A stretch of DNA of 36,428 nucleotides from Tubiluchus corallicola (GCA_030141605.1 JAQGDQ010002443.1:1-36428), one strand, 5' to 3'; counted from the first letter of the stretch, positions 10,301-18,846 are shown. Numbers and translations are program-made. The notes: generated by a model from the letters alone, not told the origin.

Positions 10301-10610
10301 CGTAGCAATCCCTAGACACAATGGAATATGGAATCAACTTGACTTATACGACGGGCTTATAGAAGATGGCTCATTCTTACGTATAAATAACATTACCTTA
10401 GGCTATATATTCCCCAATAAAATAACAAAAAAAATAAAACTATCCTTATTAAGATTATCACTTACGGTTAACAACCTATATACTTTTACGAACTATACAG
10501 GTTACGACCCAGAAGTAAGTACCCGAGGCGTAAACGTTACACGAGGAGTAGATTATGGAGCATATCCTAAAACCAAATCTTATATAGTAGCCATAAAGGT
10601 TCAATTCTAA
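7386..10610 (+). CDS. susC: SusC/RagA-family TonB-dependent outer-membrane transporter
   Basis: Outer-membrane importer of oligosaccharides, powered by TonB. A signal peptide ending near TAQ is followed by a carboxypeptidase-regulatory-like beta-sandwich (about residues 25-95: VTGKVTDEQNEPLPGA). The TonB plug domain (about 100-240) has SLAGRVAGVQV, LYVVDGFP and the SusC signature IYGSRGANGVVLITTK (near 216). A long 22-strand-type barrel then runs to the C-terminal aromatic residue (KVQF). The length of 1074 is normal for SusC. No separate STN domain is visible between signal peptide and regulatory-like domain. It is followed by susD after only 14 nt, the classic pairing in which SusD forms the lid on the SusC barrel. 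The neighbouring sulfatases suggest a sulfated substrate. The symbol is by family, not by proven starch use. Confidence 0.96.
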   Translation: MQKTIVTFIIYTLTIVNITAQTKIVTGKVTDEQNEPLPGATIQLKNSTVGTISNFEGNFAITVTGNSPILLVSFLGYETKEVNVSNQNKIQISLFSKSVGLNEIVAIGYGTARRREISGSVSSANVDDIVKTADADPLQSLAGRVAGVQVSTTEGEPGADILINIRGNTSVTNSNTPLYVVDGFPDDDGDALRSINPSDIESIDFLKDASTTSIYGSRGANGVVLITTKQATKTGMKVTYNGSYGISQISNEIDVLGPADFVQLQYDQIVTGNSTNITSDLNNFYDTYINLTDEEFNNLGITKPTTQLNSILDTIYYLYGDLESINWQQEALGRDAFLQNHNISLEGGEKNTKYILSLTHNDREGVLIGSGHNRNIIRLNIKHQIGKMQLTLNSSYTESKTYGVSTSKITGQFDNILLNILRMPPTFGKYSNQTLDGDKIIFQDDDNNYINSPIASIKSTHREKTDKITFINGSLKYELTKNLEFKTLWGIKYTHKQNEEFYGENNLSVINNSTRGPYGIVRNITIRNWNTTNLLLYNKKIKNHTVAFTLGQEYVQKDNQWTELEALNFPNGDIGLGDLSLGITPSFPSSNAEQYRLLSFFGRANYNYKQKYILTFSYRADGSSRFGESNKFGYFPATSAAWRINNEPFFNLDAISNLKIRVSYGITGNDNIGNYRALQLYETNYYSQNNQEELAIIPSNLANPDLKWETTASQNIGIDIGLLKQRIQIMADAYISNTYNLLLNRQIPYTSGFATYYENIGEVQNKGLELSLNTINIRTRNFKWTSDFNISFNVNKIKELARGQDKFFATSGLDFIPTNDYIIQVGQPIGLMYGYVQDGLYGIEDFSGQNEDGTWIQKNGIAYAVTQQAPGDIKFKDLNQDGLIGADDKQIIGNANPKHFGGLTNTLTYKNLDLSIFINWVYGNDIYNATKLILMTGGTNRNRAEMMKDRWTGLDDQGNPADMQGLLTNNEGVAIPRHNGIWNQLDLYDGLIEDGSFLRINNITLGYIFPNKITKKIKLSLLRLSLTVNNLYTFTNYTGYDPEVSTRGVNVTRGVDYGAYPKTKSYIVAIKVQF

Positions 10611-10624
10611 GAAGAATTAAAACT

Positions 10625-12244
10625 ATGAAACAAATAATAAAAATATCATTCATAACATTAATCATAATATTTAACAATTGTAAAAAATTAGATATAAATC
10701 CCTCTTCAAACTACACTAATGAGAACTATTTTGAAACAGTTGAACACGCTACCTCAGCCATTTACGGAGTTTATGATGCCCTTTCTACACAAACCATTTA
10801 TGGCAGGAATGTTTCTCTTGTATATCCCTTGGATACAGATGTTTCACAAGTAGGCACATCATTTATCAACAGTAAAAAACCTCTTGAATCTATCGGACAT
10901 TACAGCATAGACCCTAACAATGATGAAATTAAAAAAACTTGGCAAGCCCTTTATAGAGGCATATACAGAGCCAATAATGTAATAGAAAACGTAATGGAGA
11001 TGAATTTATACATCAATGGCACAGAACTAGACGAAGATAACAATACTATATTTACACAAGAAAGAAAAGAACTCAATAGAATACTTGGAGAAGCCTACTT
11101 CCTTAGGGGACTTATGTACTTTGAGCTTGTAAAACTCTGGGGAGATGTGCCTCTGACAACTAGAACCACAAACCACAATGACAACCTCTTTGTAGAAAGA
11201 ACAAGCAAAAACATTGTATATAATCAAATAATATACGATATGACAAAGGCAAAAAATCTCATACCCTCAGTAACAGAAGCAGAAATTAATGAAAGAGTAA
11301 AAAAAGGAGCAGTAAGAGGAATACTAATGAGAGTTTATCTTCACAGAGCAGGCTATTCACTCGATAGTGAGAAAGGAATAATAGAACGTCCCTCAAATTA
11401 TTTAGACTACTATTTTCTGGCAATGAAAGAAGGAGATACACTTATCAATATAGAAAAAAACTATGACCTTCACACAAGCTACAAACTACTGTTTTACAAC
11501 TATACATCATTCATAATAGACCCTACAGAAAGTATGTTAGAAATAGCATTCTACTCCTCAGTAGGTACAAGTGGAGGGTGTATAGCAGCGTGGAATGGAA
11601 CAAAAATAGACAAAGAAAGTAAATATGGAAGAGGTGAAGGTTTAGTATGGACAACTTCTCTTTATCACGATTCTTTCCATCCGGATGACACCATAAGAAA
11701 AAACATAAACATTGTAACTTATAATATAAATGCTAAAGACGAATTCAAAGACATAGACAACACTTATCAATACCGCTGTGGAAAATGGAGAAGAGAATGG
11801 ATATCAAAACCTCCGCTCAATCAATCACAAACTGATGTTAATTGGGTGCTACTTCGCTATGCAGATGTACTATTAATGTATGCAGAAATTATTAACGAAC
11901 TTAACAACGGACCTACACAAGGAGCCTATGATGCTATTAATAAAGTGAGAAATAGAGTAAACCTCTCAGACATTAGTAGTGGTTTATCTTATACTGATTT
12001 TAAAACAGCTATTATCAACGAAAGAGCTTGGGAACTTGGCTTAGAAGGACTTCGAAAATATGACCTTATACGATGGAATATGCTTACAAAGAAAATTACT
12101 GACACCCACACTTACCACCAATATCAAGGGAACTATCCCTATCTCGGTTTTACTTATTTTGTAACTAATAAGCACGAATTATATCCCATACCACAAAGAG
12201 AAATAGAACAAAACCAGAAGTTAACACAAAATCCAAATTATTAA
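10625..12244 (+). CDS. susD: SusD/RagB-family nutrient-binding outer-membrane lipoprotein
   Basis: Partner of the SusC transporter just upstream. It has 539 residues with a signal peptide and lipidated Cys19 in an unusual lipobox (FNNC). The TPR-like core is recognisable from EAYFLRGLMYFELVKLWGDVP (from about residue 156), and the C-terminal half has the family block VLLRYADVLLMYAE, then KVRNRVNL, NERAWELGLEGLRKYDLIRW and YPIPQREIEQNQKLTQNPNY at the very end. All are hallmark SusD_RagB segments and the length is typical. It captures the glycan at the cell surface and forms the hinged lid on SusC. Gaps of 14 nt before and 22 nt after place it in the middle of the operon. Confidence 0.96.
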   Translation: MKQIIKISFITLIIIFNNCKKLDINPSSNYTNENYFETVEHATSAIYGVYDALSTQTIYGRNVSLVYPLDTDVSQVGTSFINSKKPLESIGHYSIDPNNDEIKKTWQALYRGIYRANNVIENVMEMNLYINGTELDEDNNTIFTQERKELNRILGEAYFLRGLMYFELVKLWGDVPLTTRTTNHNDNLFVERTSKNIVYNQIIYDMTKAKNLIPSVTEAEINERVKKGAVRGILMRVYLHRAGYSLDSEKGIIERPSNYLDYYFLAMKEGDTLINIEKNYDLHTSYKLLFYNYTSFIIDPTESMLEIAFYSSVGTSGGCIAAWNGTKIDKESKYGRGEGLVWTTSLYHDSFHPDDTIRKNINIVTYNINAKDEFKDIDNTYQYRCGKWRREWISKPPLNQSQTDVNWVLLRYADVLLMYAEIINELNNGPTQGAYDAINKVRNRVNLSDISSGLSYTDFKTAIINERAWELGLEGLRKYDLIRWNMLTKKITDTHTYHQYQGNYPYLGFTYFVTNKHELYPIPQREIEQNQKLTQNPNY

Positions 12245-12266
12245 ATTAATTTTAAATATTAAAACT

Positions 12267-13718
12267 ATGAAAAGAACTTTATTATTATTACTCGCCACAG
12301 TATATTTCCAACAGGTAAAAGCACAAACAACCAATAAGCCCAACCTATTATTCATCTTCTCCGACCAACACAGACGGCAAGCCGTAGGAATAATGAACCA
12401 AGACCCCGTTATCACCCCCAACCTAGATAAACTTGCTCAAGAAGGGCAATACTGCACCAATGCCGTAAGCAATGTGCCAGTGTGCTCCCCATTCCGAGCC
12501 ATATTAATGTCTGGACAATATCCCCTCACCAATGGAGTCCCTAAAAACTGCACTCCTGCCAACCCTGGAATGTACCTCAAACCCAATGGCAAAAGATTTG
12601 GGAACGTACTCAAAAACGCAGGCTACCAAACAGGATATATAGGCAAATGGCACCTAGACGACCCAGCTACCAGCAAAAAACTACTTGACTACGACCCTGA
12701 CAATGGTCGAGGATGGGATACCTATACCCCCCCAGGAGAAAAAAGACTTGGTTTTGACTTTTGGTATGCCTATAATTCCTTTGGAGGACACTTCAACCCA
12801 CACTACTGGCAAAATGACCCCCAATACATACAACCTAAAGAATGGTCATCAAAACACGAAACAGACATAGCTATAAACTATATAGAAAACAGAGATAAAA
12901 CTAAACCCTTTGCCCTGTTTATATCTTACCTACCCCCACACGCACCAATGCCCAACTCACCAGAGAAATATAAAGAACCTTACAAAAACTTACCACCAAA
13001 AGAAATTCTTAACCGAGAAAATACCTCTAGATTTCAAAAACACGTAACATTTGCCAAGGACTATTTTGCAGGTGTTACAGCTGTAGATGAACAAGCAGGA
13101 AGACTATTAGACTATTTAAAAGAAACAGGCTTAGATGAAAACACACTTATCGTTTTCACCTCCGACCACGGTGAAATGCTCAGCTCACATAAACAAATAG
13201 CCCATAAAAGTATTTGGTACGAAGAAGCATCAGGCATACCATTCATTATAAAATGGAAAAACAAAATACAACCCCAAAAACAAGAAATGGTATTTGGAGC
13301 TATAGATTTCATGCCTACCGTACTTGGGCTATTAAAATTACCCATCCCTGATGTGGTGCAAGGGCAAGATTTATCCTCATACTTTTTAGGCAATGCCAAC
13401 GAACCTATCCCGACTTCAACCTTTCTTGGAGGCTATGGCATATCTAAAAAAGAACAAAAGAAACTAGAAAAACAAGGTCAAACTAAAAACTGGAATAACT
13501 ATGGGTACAGAGCCGTAAGAACAAATAAATATACTTATGCAGTAAGGCGAAAAATAAAAAATGACGAAACAATAAGATATTTCTATGATAACATAAATGA
13601 CCCCTACCAACTATCACCTATAAAAGCTGAAAATAACACAGAGAATCAAACAATAAAAGAAGCACAAAAAGAACTACAAAAATGGCTTGATAAAATGAAT
13701 GATAATTTTGAATTATAA
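12267..13718 (+). CDS. Secreted Cys-type sulfatase (S1 family)
   Basis: Type I (S1) sulfatase that removes sulfate esters from sugars. It has 483 residues with a cleavable signal peptide (to about KAQ, residue 19) and no lipobox, so it is probably periplasmic. The nucleophile precursor is Cys73 in C-S-P-F-R, which must be converted to formylglycine by a maturase. Metal-site residues are visible in SDQHR near residue 32 (a DQ rather than DD type) and SDHGEML (Asp300, His301); GKWHL is also present. It is the first of three sulfatases in the locus, 22 nt after susD and 29 nt before the next one. The exact sulfate position or sugar cannot be read from these motifs. No maturase gene lies in this window. 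Confidence 0.93.
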   Translation: MKRTLLLLLATVYFQQVKAQTTNKPNLLFIFSDQHRRQAVGIMNQDPVITPNLDKLAQEGQYCTNAVSNVPVCSPFRAILMSGQYPLTNGVPKNCTPANPGMYLKPNGKRFGNVLKNAGYQTGYIGKWHLDDPATSKKLLDYDPDNGRGWDTYTPPGEKRLGFDFWYAYNSFGGHFNPHYWQNDPQYIQPKEWSSKHETDIAINYIENRDKTKPFALFISYLPPHAPMPNSPEKYKEPYKNLPPKEILNRENTSRFQKHVTFAKDYFAGVTAVDEQAGRLLDYLKETGLDENTLIVFTSDHGEMLSSHKQIAHKSIWYEEASGIPFIIKWKNKIQPQKQEMVFGAIDFMPTVLGLLKLPIPDVVQGQDLSSYFLGNANEPIPTSTFLGGYGISKKEQKKLEKQGQTKNWNNYGYRAVRTNKYTYAVRRKIKNDETIRYFYDNINDPYQLSPIKAENNTENQTIKEAQKELQKWLDKMNDNFEL

Positions 13719-13747
13719 AAACACATATTAATAATAACAATAGAAAA

Positions 13748-15181
13748 ATGAAACACATACTTATACTACTACTAATCATTATACAAGGATATAAAATAAA
13801 GGCAGAAATACCTTCACCCCAATACATACTATTACTAATGACAGACCAGCATAGAGCAGATGCTTTAAGCAAACTTAACTCACCCTATGCACAAACTCCT
13901 ACTCTTGACAAACTAGCAAAACAAGGAGTCCATTTTACCAATACATATTGCCAAGTACCACTTTGCGTCCCATCACGCACCTCACTACTACTTGGTCGTT
14001 ACGCACACTCAACAGGCGTATGGGGAAATACAGGAGTAGCCCCCAGTGAGTTACCCTCATTTACACAGCAACTAAGTCAAATAGGATATACAACAGTCTG
14101 CTACGGTAAACTACACATACATCAAAGAACAAAACAAGATTGGGATATTTACAACCCTCTTAACGATTATTCGCCCTTAGCAAAAATAAAAGAAACCCCA
14201 CGATTAGAAAAATATAAAATATCAGATGCCCCTCAACTTAAACCTAAAATAGTAGAGAATTTGCCCTATGGACAACCTTCTCCCTATAAAAAAGAAGCCC
14301 ATTACGAATGGCAAGTCAAAGAAAAGGTAATAAAATACATAAAAGAAAACACAGATAAAAAATGGTTTATCCAATGTTCATTTATCAAGCCACACGCACC
14401 ATTTCAGCCACCTCAAAAATATTGGAATAAATACAGCAAAATGGATATTAAAATACCTAATTACCCAGCAGACGATTTAGATGATACCTACCCCCCACAG
14501 CAAAGGAAAATGATAGAACAAAACCTACACCAACCTACAAAAGAACAAATAAAAGATGCGATGATAGGCTATTATGCTAACCTCGAATTTTGCGATGATA
14601 TGCTCAAAGAAATAATACAAACCCTTGAAGACTTAAATATCAGAGACAAAACACTTATTATTTACCTCTCCGACCACGGTGAAATGCTATGGGACCACAA
14701 CCTATGGCATAAAGTAAATTTCTTTGAACAATCAGTAAAAGTACCTCTTATTATTAGCTACCCGCCCCTACAACAAAACTTAGAAACAGATGCACTTGTA
14801 GAATTGATAGATCTATTTCCTACATTAATGGATATTACCCGACAACCAACACCATTAACAGCACAAGGCAAAACACTACTACCACTACTCACCGCTCAAA
14901 CCACTACCCACAGACAATACGTAAGAAGTGAGTGCCCCGGTTACAATACTGACAAAACAGATAGACGAAGAATGCACTTCGACGGACAATTCAAGTACAT
15001 AGATAATGGAGAAGGAAATACACCCGAGTTGTACGACCTACAAGTAGACCCCGAAGAAATAAATAACATAGCAACAAAACCCAAACACAAAAAACAAGTA
15101 AAAAAAATGATAGATGAATTAAGAAAATGGGGAAATACAGATGTAGTAAAAGGGGGCTGGGTAACAAACAAAAAAAAATAA
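13748..15181 (+). CDS. Secreted Cys-type sulfatase (S1 family)
   Basis: Second S1 sulfatase, 477 residues, with a signal peptide ending near KAEIP and no lipobox. The catalytic signature is C-V-P-S-R with Cys73, followed by the usual TSLLLGRYAHSTGV. N-terminal metal residues lie in LMTDQHRAD, and the second metal pair is Asp309-His310 in SDHGEMLWDH. A lysine-histidine motif GKLHIH replaces the common GKWHLG. It is of the DQHR subgroup, like its upstream neighbour, but is clearly a different subfamily because most of the body differs. It lies 29 nt after the first sulfatase and 13 nt before the beta-helix gene, so it is co-transcribed. The substrate is inferred only as a sulfated saccharide. 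Confidence 0.93.
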   Translation: MKHILILLLIIIQGYKIKAEIPSPQYILLLMTDQHRADALSKLNSPYAQTPTLDKLAKQGVHFTNTYCQVPLCVPSRTSLLLGRYAHSTGVWGNTGVAPSELPSFTQQLSQIGYTTVCYGKLHIHQRTKQDWDIYNPLNDYSPLAKIKETPRLEKYKISDAPQLKPKIVENLPYGQPSPYKKEAHYEWQVKEKVIKYIKENTDKKWFIQCSFIKPHAPFQPPQKYWNKYSKMDIKIPNYPADDLDDTYPPQQRKMIEQNLHQPTKEQIKDAMIGYYANLEFCDDMLKEIIQTLEDLNIRDKTLIIYLSDHGEMLWDHNLWHKVNFFEQSVKVPLIISYPPLQQNLETDALVELIDLFPTLMDITRQPTPLTAQGKTLLPLLTAQTTTHRQYVRSECPGYNTDKTDRRRMHFDGQFKYIDNGEGNTPELYDLQVDPEEINNIATKPKHKKQVKKMIDELRKWGNTDVVKGGWVTNKKK

Positions 15182-15194
15182 GAAACTAAATATT

Positions 15195-16742
15195 ATGAAA
15201 AACATTCTATTAACATTATCTCTCATTATTGTAACTCATACTTTAAATGCCACCACCTACTACGTAAACAGCAAGCAAGGAAATGATAAGAATACAGGCA
15301 AATCTCCTGCTAAAGCGTGGAAAACATTAGAGAAAACAAACAACTACAAATTTAAAGCAGGTGATAGTATACTATTAAAAAGTGGAGAAATATGGAACGA
15401 CGAACAACTAAAAATAATCTCATCAGGCAAAAAGAACAACCTTATAGTATATGACAAATATGGCAATTCTGACACAAAGCCTCGTATTAACTGTAACGGT
15501 AAATACTTAGACGCAGTTCATATTTACAATGCTCAATACTTAGTTCTCCAAAATATAGAAATAACCAACCAAGGGAACCAACCCATACCCAGTAGAAAAG
15601 GCCTACATATTCAACTGAACAACTTCGGTAAAGCCCGAGACATAATTGTGAAAAACTTGTTTATACACAATGTAAATGGAACGGTAAGTTATGGAAAAGC
15701 CTCAAAGAACTCCTGTGGCATATTGTTCAACAATAAAGGAGAAGAAATAATATCTACATTTGACGGGCTATTAATAGAGAACAATCATATCCGAACAGTA
15801 GACAGAGCAGGGATAAAAGGAGGGGGAGGATATAAAAGAAGCAACTGGCATCCTAACATTAATGTTGTCATACGTAATAACTTACTTGAAGACATAGGAG
15901 GACAAGGCATCAACCCCAGTGGATGTGATGGAACAATAATAGAACATAACACCCTAAGAGGTATAGGTAGACGAGATAGGGGTGTAGGTATATGGCCATT
16001 CAACTGCGATAATACCCTTATACAATACAATGATGTAAGGGGCTGCAGAGGAGACATAGATGCACAAGGATATGATTCAGATTACAACTGCAAAAACACT
16101 ATCTTCCAATACAACTATAGCCAAGATAATGAAGGAGGTTTCATGCTTGTTTGCACTAACGGAGAAGCAAAAAACTCTAAAAACTACATAGGCAATAATG
16201 GAACAATTGTGCGATACAATATAAGTGTAAACGACGGGTTTAGAGCTTATGGGCCAAAAAAAGGCTTTTCACCTACCTTTCATATTACAGGACCTCTCAA
16301 AAACACCCAAATATATAACAACACTATATACATATCTAATAAACCCTTAGGCTCTGAAAAAACACTCGTACACTTTAAAAATTGGGGATATACAAAGAAC
16401 GACTGGCCAGATGGAACCTACTTTTACAACAATATTTTCTACGTGGAAGATACTACACAATATATATTAGCAGGTTCAAAGAACACTATATTTGAAAACA
16501 ACATATTTTATGGCATCCATAAGAATAAGCCTAATGATGAAAAACATATAACGAATGACCCCTTGTTTTTTAAAAAAGAATATTCCAATTCACCCGACAG
16601 TTACAAACTCAAAAAAGAAAGTCCCGCAATAGGAACAGGTAAAGTAATAAAGAATAATGGAGGAAAAGACTTTTGGGGAAACCTTGTGCCCGAAAATACA
16701 CCTCCAAATATAGGAGCGTATAATGGACCTCCAATCCATTGA
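15195..16742 (+). CDS. Secreted right-handed parallel beta-helix protein, candidate polysaccharide lyase or glycosidase
   Basis: Exported protein of 515 residues with a signal peptide ending near LNA. The mature start TTYYVNSKQGNDKNTG, followed by AWKTLEK and FKAGDSILLKSGEIW, is the typical cap of secreted beta-helix enzymes. The rest is a series of PbH1-type coils, each with a hydrophobic-N-N pattern: LLIENNHI, VVIRNNLL, TIIEHNTL, TLIQYNDV, TIFQYNYS and TIVRYNIS. Such solenoids occur in many polysaccharide lyase families and some glycoside hydrolases. I cannot assign a family or catalytic residues. A conserved-looking stretch RDRGVGIWPF to DIDAQGYDSD is a possible active-site region. It is the only likely backbone-cleaving enzyme in the locus, co-transcribed 13 nt after a sulfatase. 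A non-catalytic glycan-binding role remains possible. Confidence 0.82.
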   Translation: MKNILLTLSLIIVTHTLNATTYYVNSKQGNDKNTGKSPAKAWKTLEKTNNYKFKAGDSILLKSGEIWNDEQLKIISSGKKNNLIVYDKYGNSDTKPRINCNGKYLDAVHIYNAQYLVLQNIEITNQGNQPIPSRKGLHIQLNNFGKARDIIVKNLFIHNVNGTVSYGKASKNSCGILFNNKGEEIISTFDGLLIENNHIRTVDRAGIKGGGGYKRSNWHPNINVVIRNNLLEDIGGQGINPSGCDGTIIEHNTLRGIGRRDRGVGIWPFNCDNTLIQYNDVRGCRGDIDAQGYDSDYNCKNTIFQYNYSQDNEGGFMLVCTNGEAKNSKNYIGNNGTIVRYNISVNDGFRAYGPKKGFSPTFHITGPLKNTQIYNNTIYISNKPLGSEKTLVHFKNWGYTKNDWPDGTYFYNNIFYVEDTTQYILAGSKNTIFENNIFYGIHKNKPNDEKHITNDPLFFKKEYSNSPDSYKLKKESPAIGTGKVIKNNGGKDFWGNLVPENTPPNIGAYNGPPIH

Positions 16743-16825
16743 CACTTAAATTTTTTAAGAAAAGAAACACTTAATTTATCATAACTCTATAATAAATATA
16801 AACTAACTAAGAATAAATATTTTTT

Positions 16826-18385
16826 ATGAAAACACAATTATTATTTCAATTACTAATTGCTATCCTTTTAGCATCTTGTAATACAGCATCAAAATCAGAG
16901 AAAAAACAAAAATCTACTCTTCCCAATATAGTTATTATTTACACAGATGATTTAGGATATGCAGATGTCTATTCTTATGGAGCGAAAGGAGTAGAGACGC
17001 CTAATGTTGACAAAATGGCTAAAAATGGATTGAAGTTTACAGATGCTCACTGTTCAGCAGCTACTTGTACTCCCTCAAGATATGCTCTACTCACAGGAAG
17101 CTACGCCTTTAGAAATGATGCTAAAATTCTGGATGGGGATGATCCTTTACTAATTCGTCCAGAACAATTTACCCTGCCAAAAATGTTGCAAAAAGCAGGA
17201 TATAAAACAGGAATCGTTGGGAAATGGCATTTAGGACTAGGAAATGGCTCAGTAGATTGGAACGACGAGATAAAACCAGGACCTATTGAAATAGGCTTTG
17301 ACTATTCTTTTATTATTCCAGCAACAGGAGACAGAGTTCCTTGTGTATTTGTTGAAAACCATCGTGTAGTGGGACTTTCTGAAGATGACCCCATACAAGT
17401 AAGTTATAAAGAAAGAATAGGAAATGAACCAACAGGTGTTTTAAACCCAGAGTTACTAAAAATAAAAGCAGATAGACAACATAGCGAAGCCATTGTTAAT
17501 GGCGTTAGTCGTATTGGATATATGACTGGAGGTAAGTCTGCTCTATGGAAAGATGAAGAATTTCCTAACACTCTTACTGAAAAAGCAAAGAACTTTATCA
17601 CTAAGAACAAAAATAACCCTTTCTTTCTATATTTTTCTTTTCACGATATACACGTTCCACGAATAATAGACCCACGTTTTGAAGGTAAAAGCAAAATGGG
17701 AGCAAGAGGTGATGCTATAGTTCAAATGGATTGGTGTACAGGAGAAATTATTAAAACCCTAAATAACTTAGGTCTTACGGAAAACACCCTTGTTATATTT
17801 ACCAGCGATAATGGTCCTATATTAGATGATGGCTATGACGACCAAGCTGTAGAAATGTTAGGAAAACATAGTCCATCAGGCCCATTTAGAGGTGGAAAAT
17901 ATAGTGCTTTTGAAGGAGGGACAAGAGTTCCCACTATTACCTATTGGCCTTCTGTAATAAAAGCAGGAAATAATGATGCGATGATTAGTCAAGTAGATTT
18001 TTTAGCCTCTTTTGCTAAGCTTACAGGCCAAACATTAAGTGCAGAGAAAATGCAAGACAGCTATGATATGTTAGATGTTTTGCTTGGAAAATCTAATAAT
18101 GGACGAGAAACAATGATTGAAGAATCTTTTACACTCTCACTTCGTAAAGGAGAATGGAAATATATTCAACCTGTTTCAAAAAAACTAGCAAGTTGGCTTA
18201 AAGATAAAGATGTAGAAACAGGACTCTCTAATAAAGAGCAATTATACAATCTTTCAACAGATATAGGGGAACAAAATAACTTAGCAACAAAACATCCTGA
18301 TAAATTAAAAGAAATGCAGCAAGTGTTTCAACAAATTATAGACAAAATGCCAAATTCTACAAATGAGAATTCGGTTAAAAGATAG
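16826..18385 (+). CDS. Lipoprotein Cys-type arylsulfatase (S1 family)
   Basis: Third S1 sulfatase, 519 residues, but a lipoprotein: lipobox LLASC with Cys18, then a Ser/Lys-rich linker, so it is membrane-anchored, perhaps at the surface. The signature is C-T-P-S-R (Cys81) inside the classic sequence CTPSRYALLTGSYAFR. Metal residues are the DD of TDDLGYAD and Asp328-Asn329 (SDNG), and GKWHLGLG and the GGTRVP block are present. This is the arylsulfatase-A-like type, different from the DQHR-type pair upstream. The gap of 83 nt before it is the longest inside the locus, and its codon use is more T/G-ended than that of the two sulfatases and the beta-helix gene upstream, so it may have its own promoter or a separate origin. 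It ends just before a strong terminator. Confidence 0.93.
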   Translation: MKTQLLFQLLIAILLASCNTASKSEKKQKSTLPNIVIIYTDDLGYADVYSYGAKGVETPNVDKMAKNGLKFTDAHCSAATCTPSRYALLTGSYAFRNDAKILDGDDPLLIRPEQFTLPKMLQKAGYKTGIVGKWHLGLGNGSVDWNDEIKPGPIEIGFDYSFIIPATGDRVPCVFVENHRVVGLSEDDPIQVSYKERIGNEPTGVLNPELLKIKADRQHSEAIVNGVSRIGYMTGGKSALWKDEEFPNTLTEKAKNFITKNKNNPFFLYFSFHDIHVPRIIDPRFEGKSKMGARGDAIVQMDWCTGEIIKTLNNLGLTENTLVIFTSDNGPILDDGYDDQAVEMLGKHSPSGPFRGGKYSAFEGGTRVPTITYWPSVIKAGNNDAMISQVDFLASFAKLTGQTLSAEKMQDSYDMLDVLLGKSNNGRETMIEESFTLSLRKGEWKYIQPVSKKLASWLKDKDVETGLSNKEQLYNLSTDIGEQNNLATKHPDKLKEMQQVFQQIIDKMPNSTNENSVKR

Positions 18386-18425
18386 ATTTGCTTATTCTCA
18401 ATGTGTGTTTTATATTATAGTCCAA

Positions 18426-18474
18426 AAAATCCCTTTGCATCATAGAATTATTATGTGCAAAGGGATTTTATTTT
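18426..18474. terminator. Bidirectional intrinsic terminator between the PUL and the HPt gene
   Basis: A perfect 14-bp inverted repeat, AAAATCCCTTTGCA (18426-18439) and TGCAAAGGGATTTT (18456-18469), encloses a 16-nt loop that can pair further (CATA/TATG). It is followed on the + strand by a T-rich tail, and on the - strand by six T residues. It lies between the stops of two convergent genes, 40 nt after the last sulfatase and 18 nt beyond the HPt stop, and fits both transcripts. Confidence 0.85.
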
Positions 18475-18492
18475 ACTGAATTTTGTTTCTTT

Positions 18493-18846
18493 TCAAATAC
18501 TTTTGGAAACGTTCTCAAGTTCTTTGGCTGCCTTTTTTGTATTGGTAGAAAACATATCTACAAAATTAGGAAATTTTTCAGTTTCCTCAGACTTTTCTGC
18601 CAAGTCTTCAAGAGTAGATAGTAATATGGCAGTCTCGTCCATTCCAAACATTGCGACTGAAGACCTTGCTTTATGGGCGCTTGCTTTCAGTAAAGTCCAG
18701 TTTTTATTATCCAAAGCTTTCTGCATATCTTCGGATAAGACTTGCATTTGTTCAATAAAAGCCTCTATTAATACTTTTATAAGCTCTTTGCTTCCATCAG
18801 AGATACTAACGAGGTAGTCTAGGTTTACAAATTTTAGGTTTTTCAT
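18493..18846 (-). CDS. Histidine phosphotransfer (HPt) domain protein
   Basis: Single-domain phosphorelay protein of 117 residues. The four-helix HPt pattern is visible: an ELIKVLIEAFIEQ helix, then KALDNKNWTLLKASAHKARSS with the phosphoacceptor His58 in the H-K-A-R-S-S motif, then hydrophobic helices LLSTLEDLAE and FSTNTKKAAKELENV. It should pass phosphoryl groups between a hybrid kinase receiver and a response regulator. No such partner adjoins it on its own strand. The HTCS at the start of the window has both kinase and receiver and does not need an HPt by family knowledge. CACTTTTG on the minus strand (18880-18887) is a near match to a -7 element but lacks a good -33 box. Confidence 0.85.
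   Translation of the reverse strand: MKNLKFVNLDYLVSISDGSKELIKVLIEAFIEQMQVLSEDMQKALDNKNWTLLKASAHKARSSVAMFGMDETAILLSTLEDLAEKSEETEKFPNFVDMFSTNTKKAAKELENVSKSI

Noticed and set aside
18455-18817. A 120-codon plus-strand frame over the HPt gene
   Set aside because: It is antisense to a protein with a clear HPt motif and begins within the terminator hairpin.
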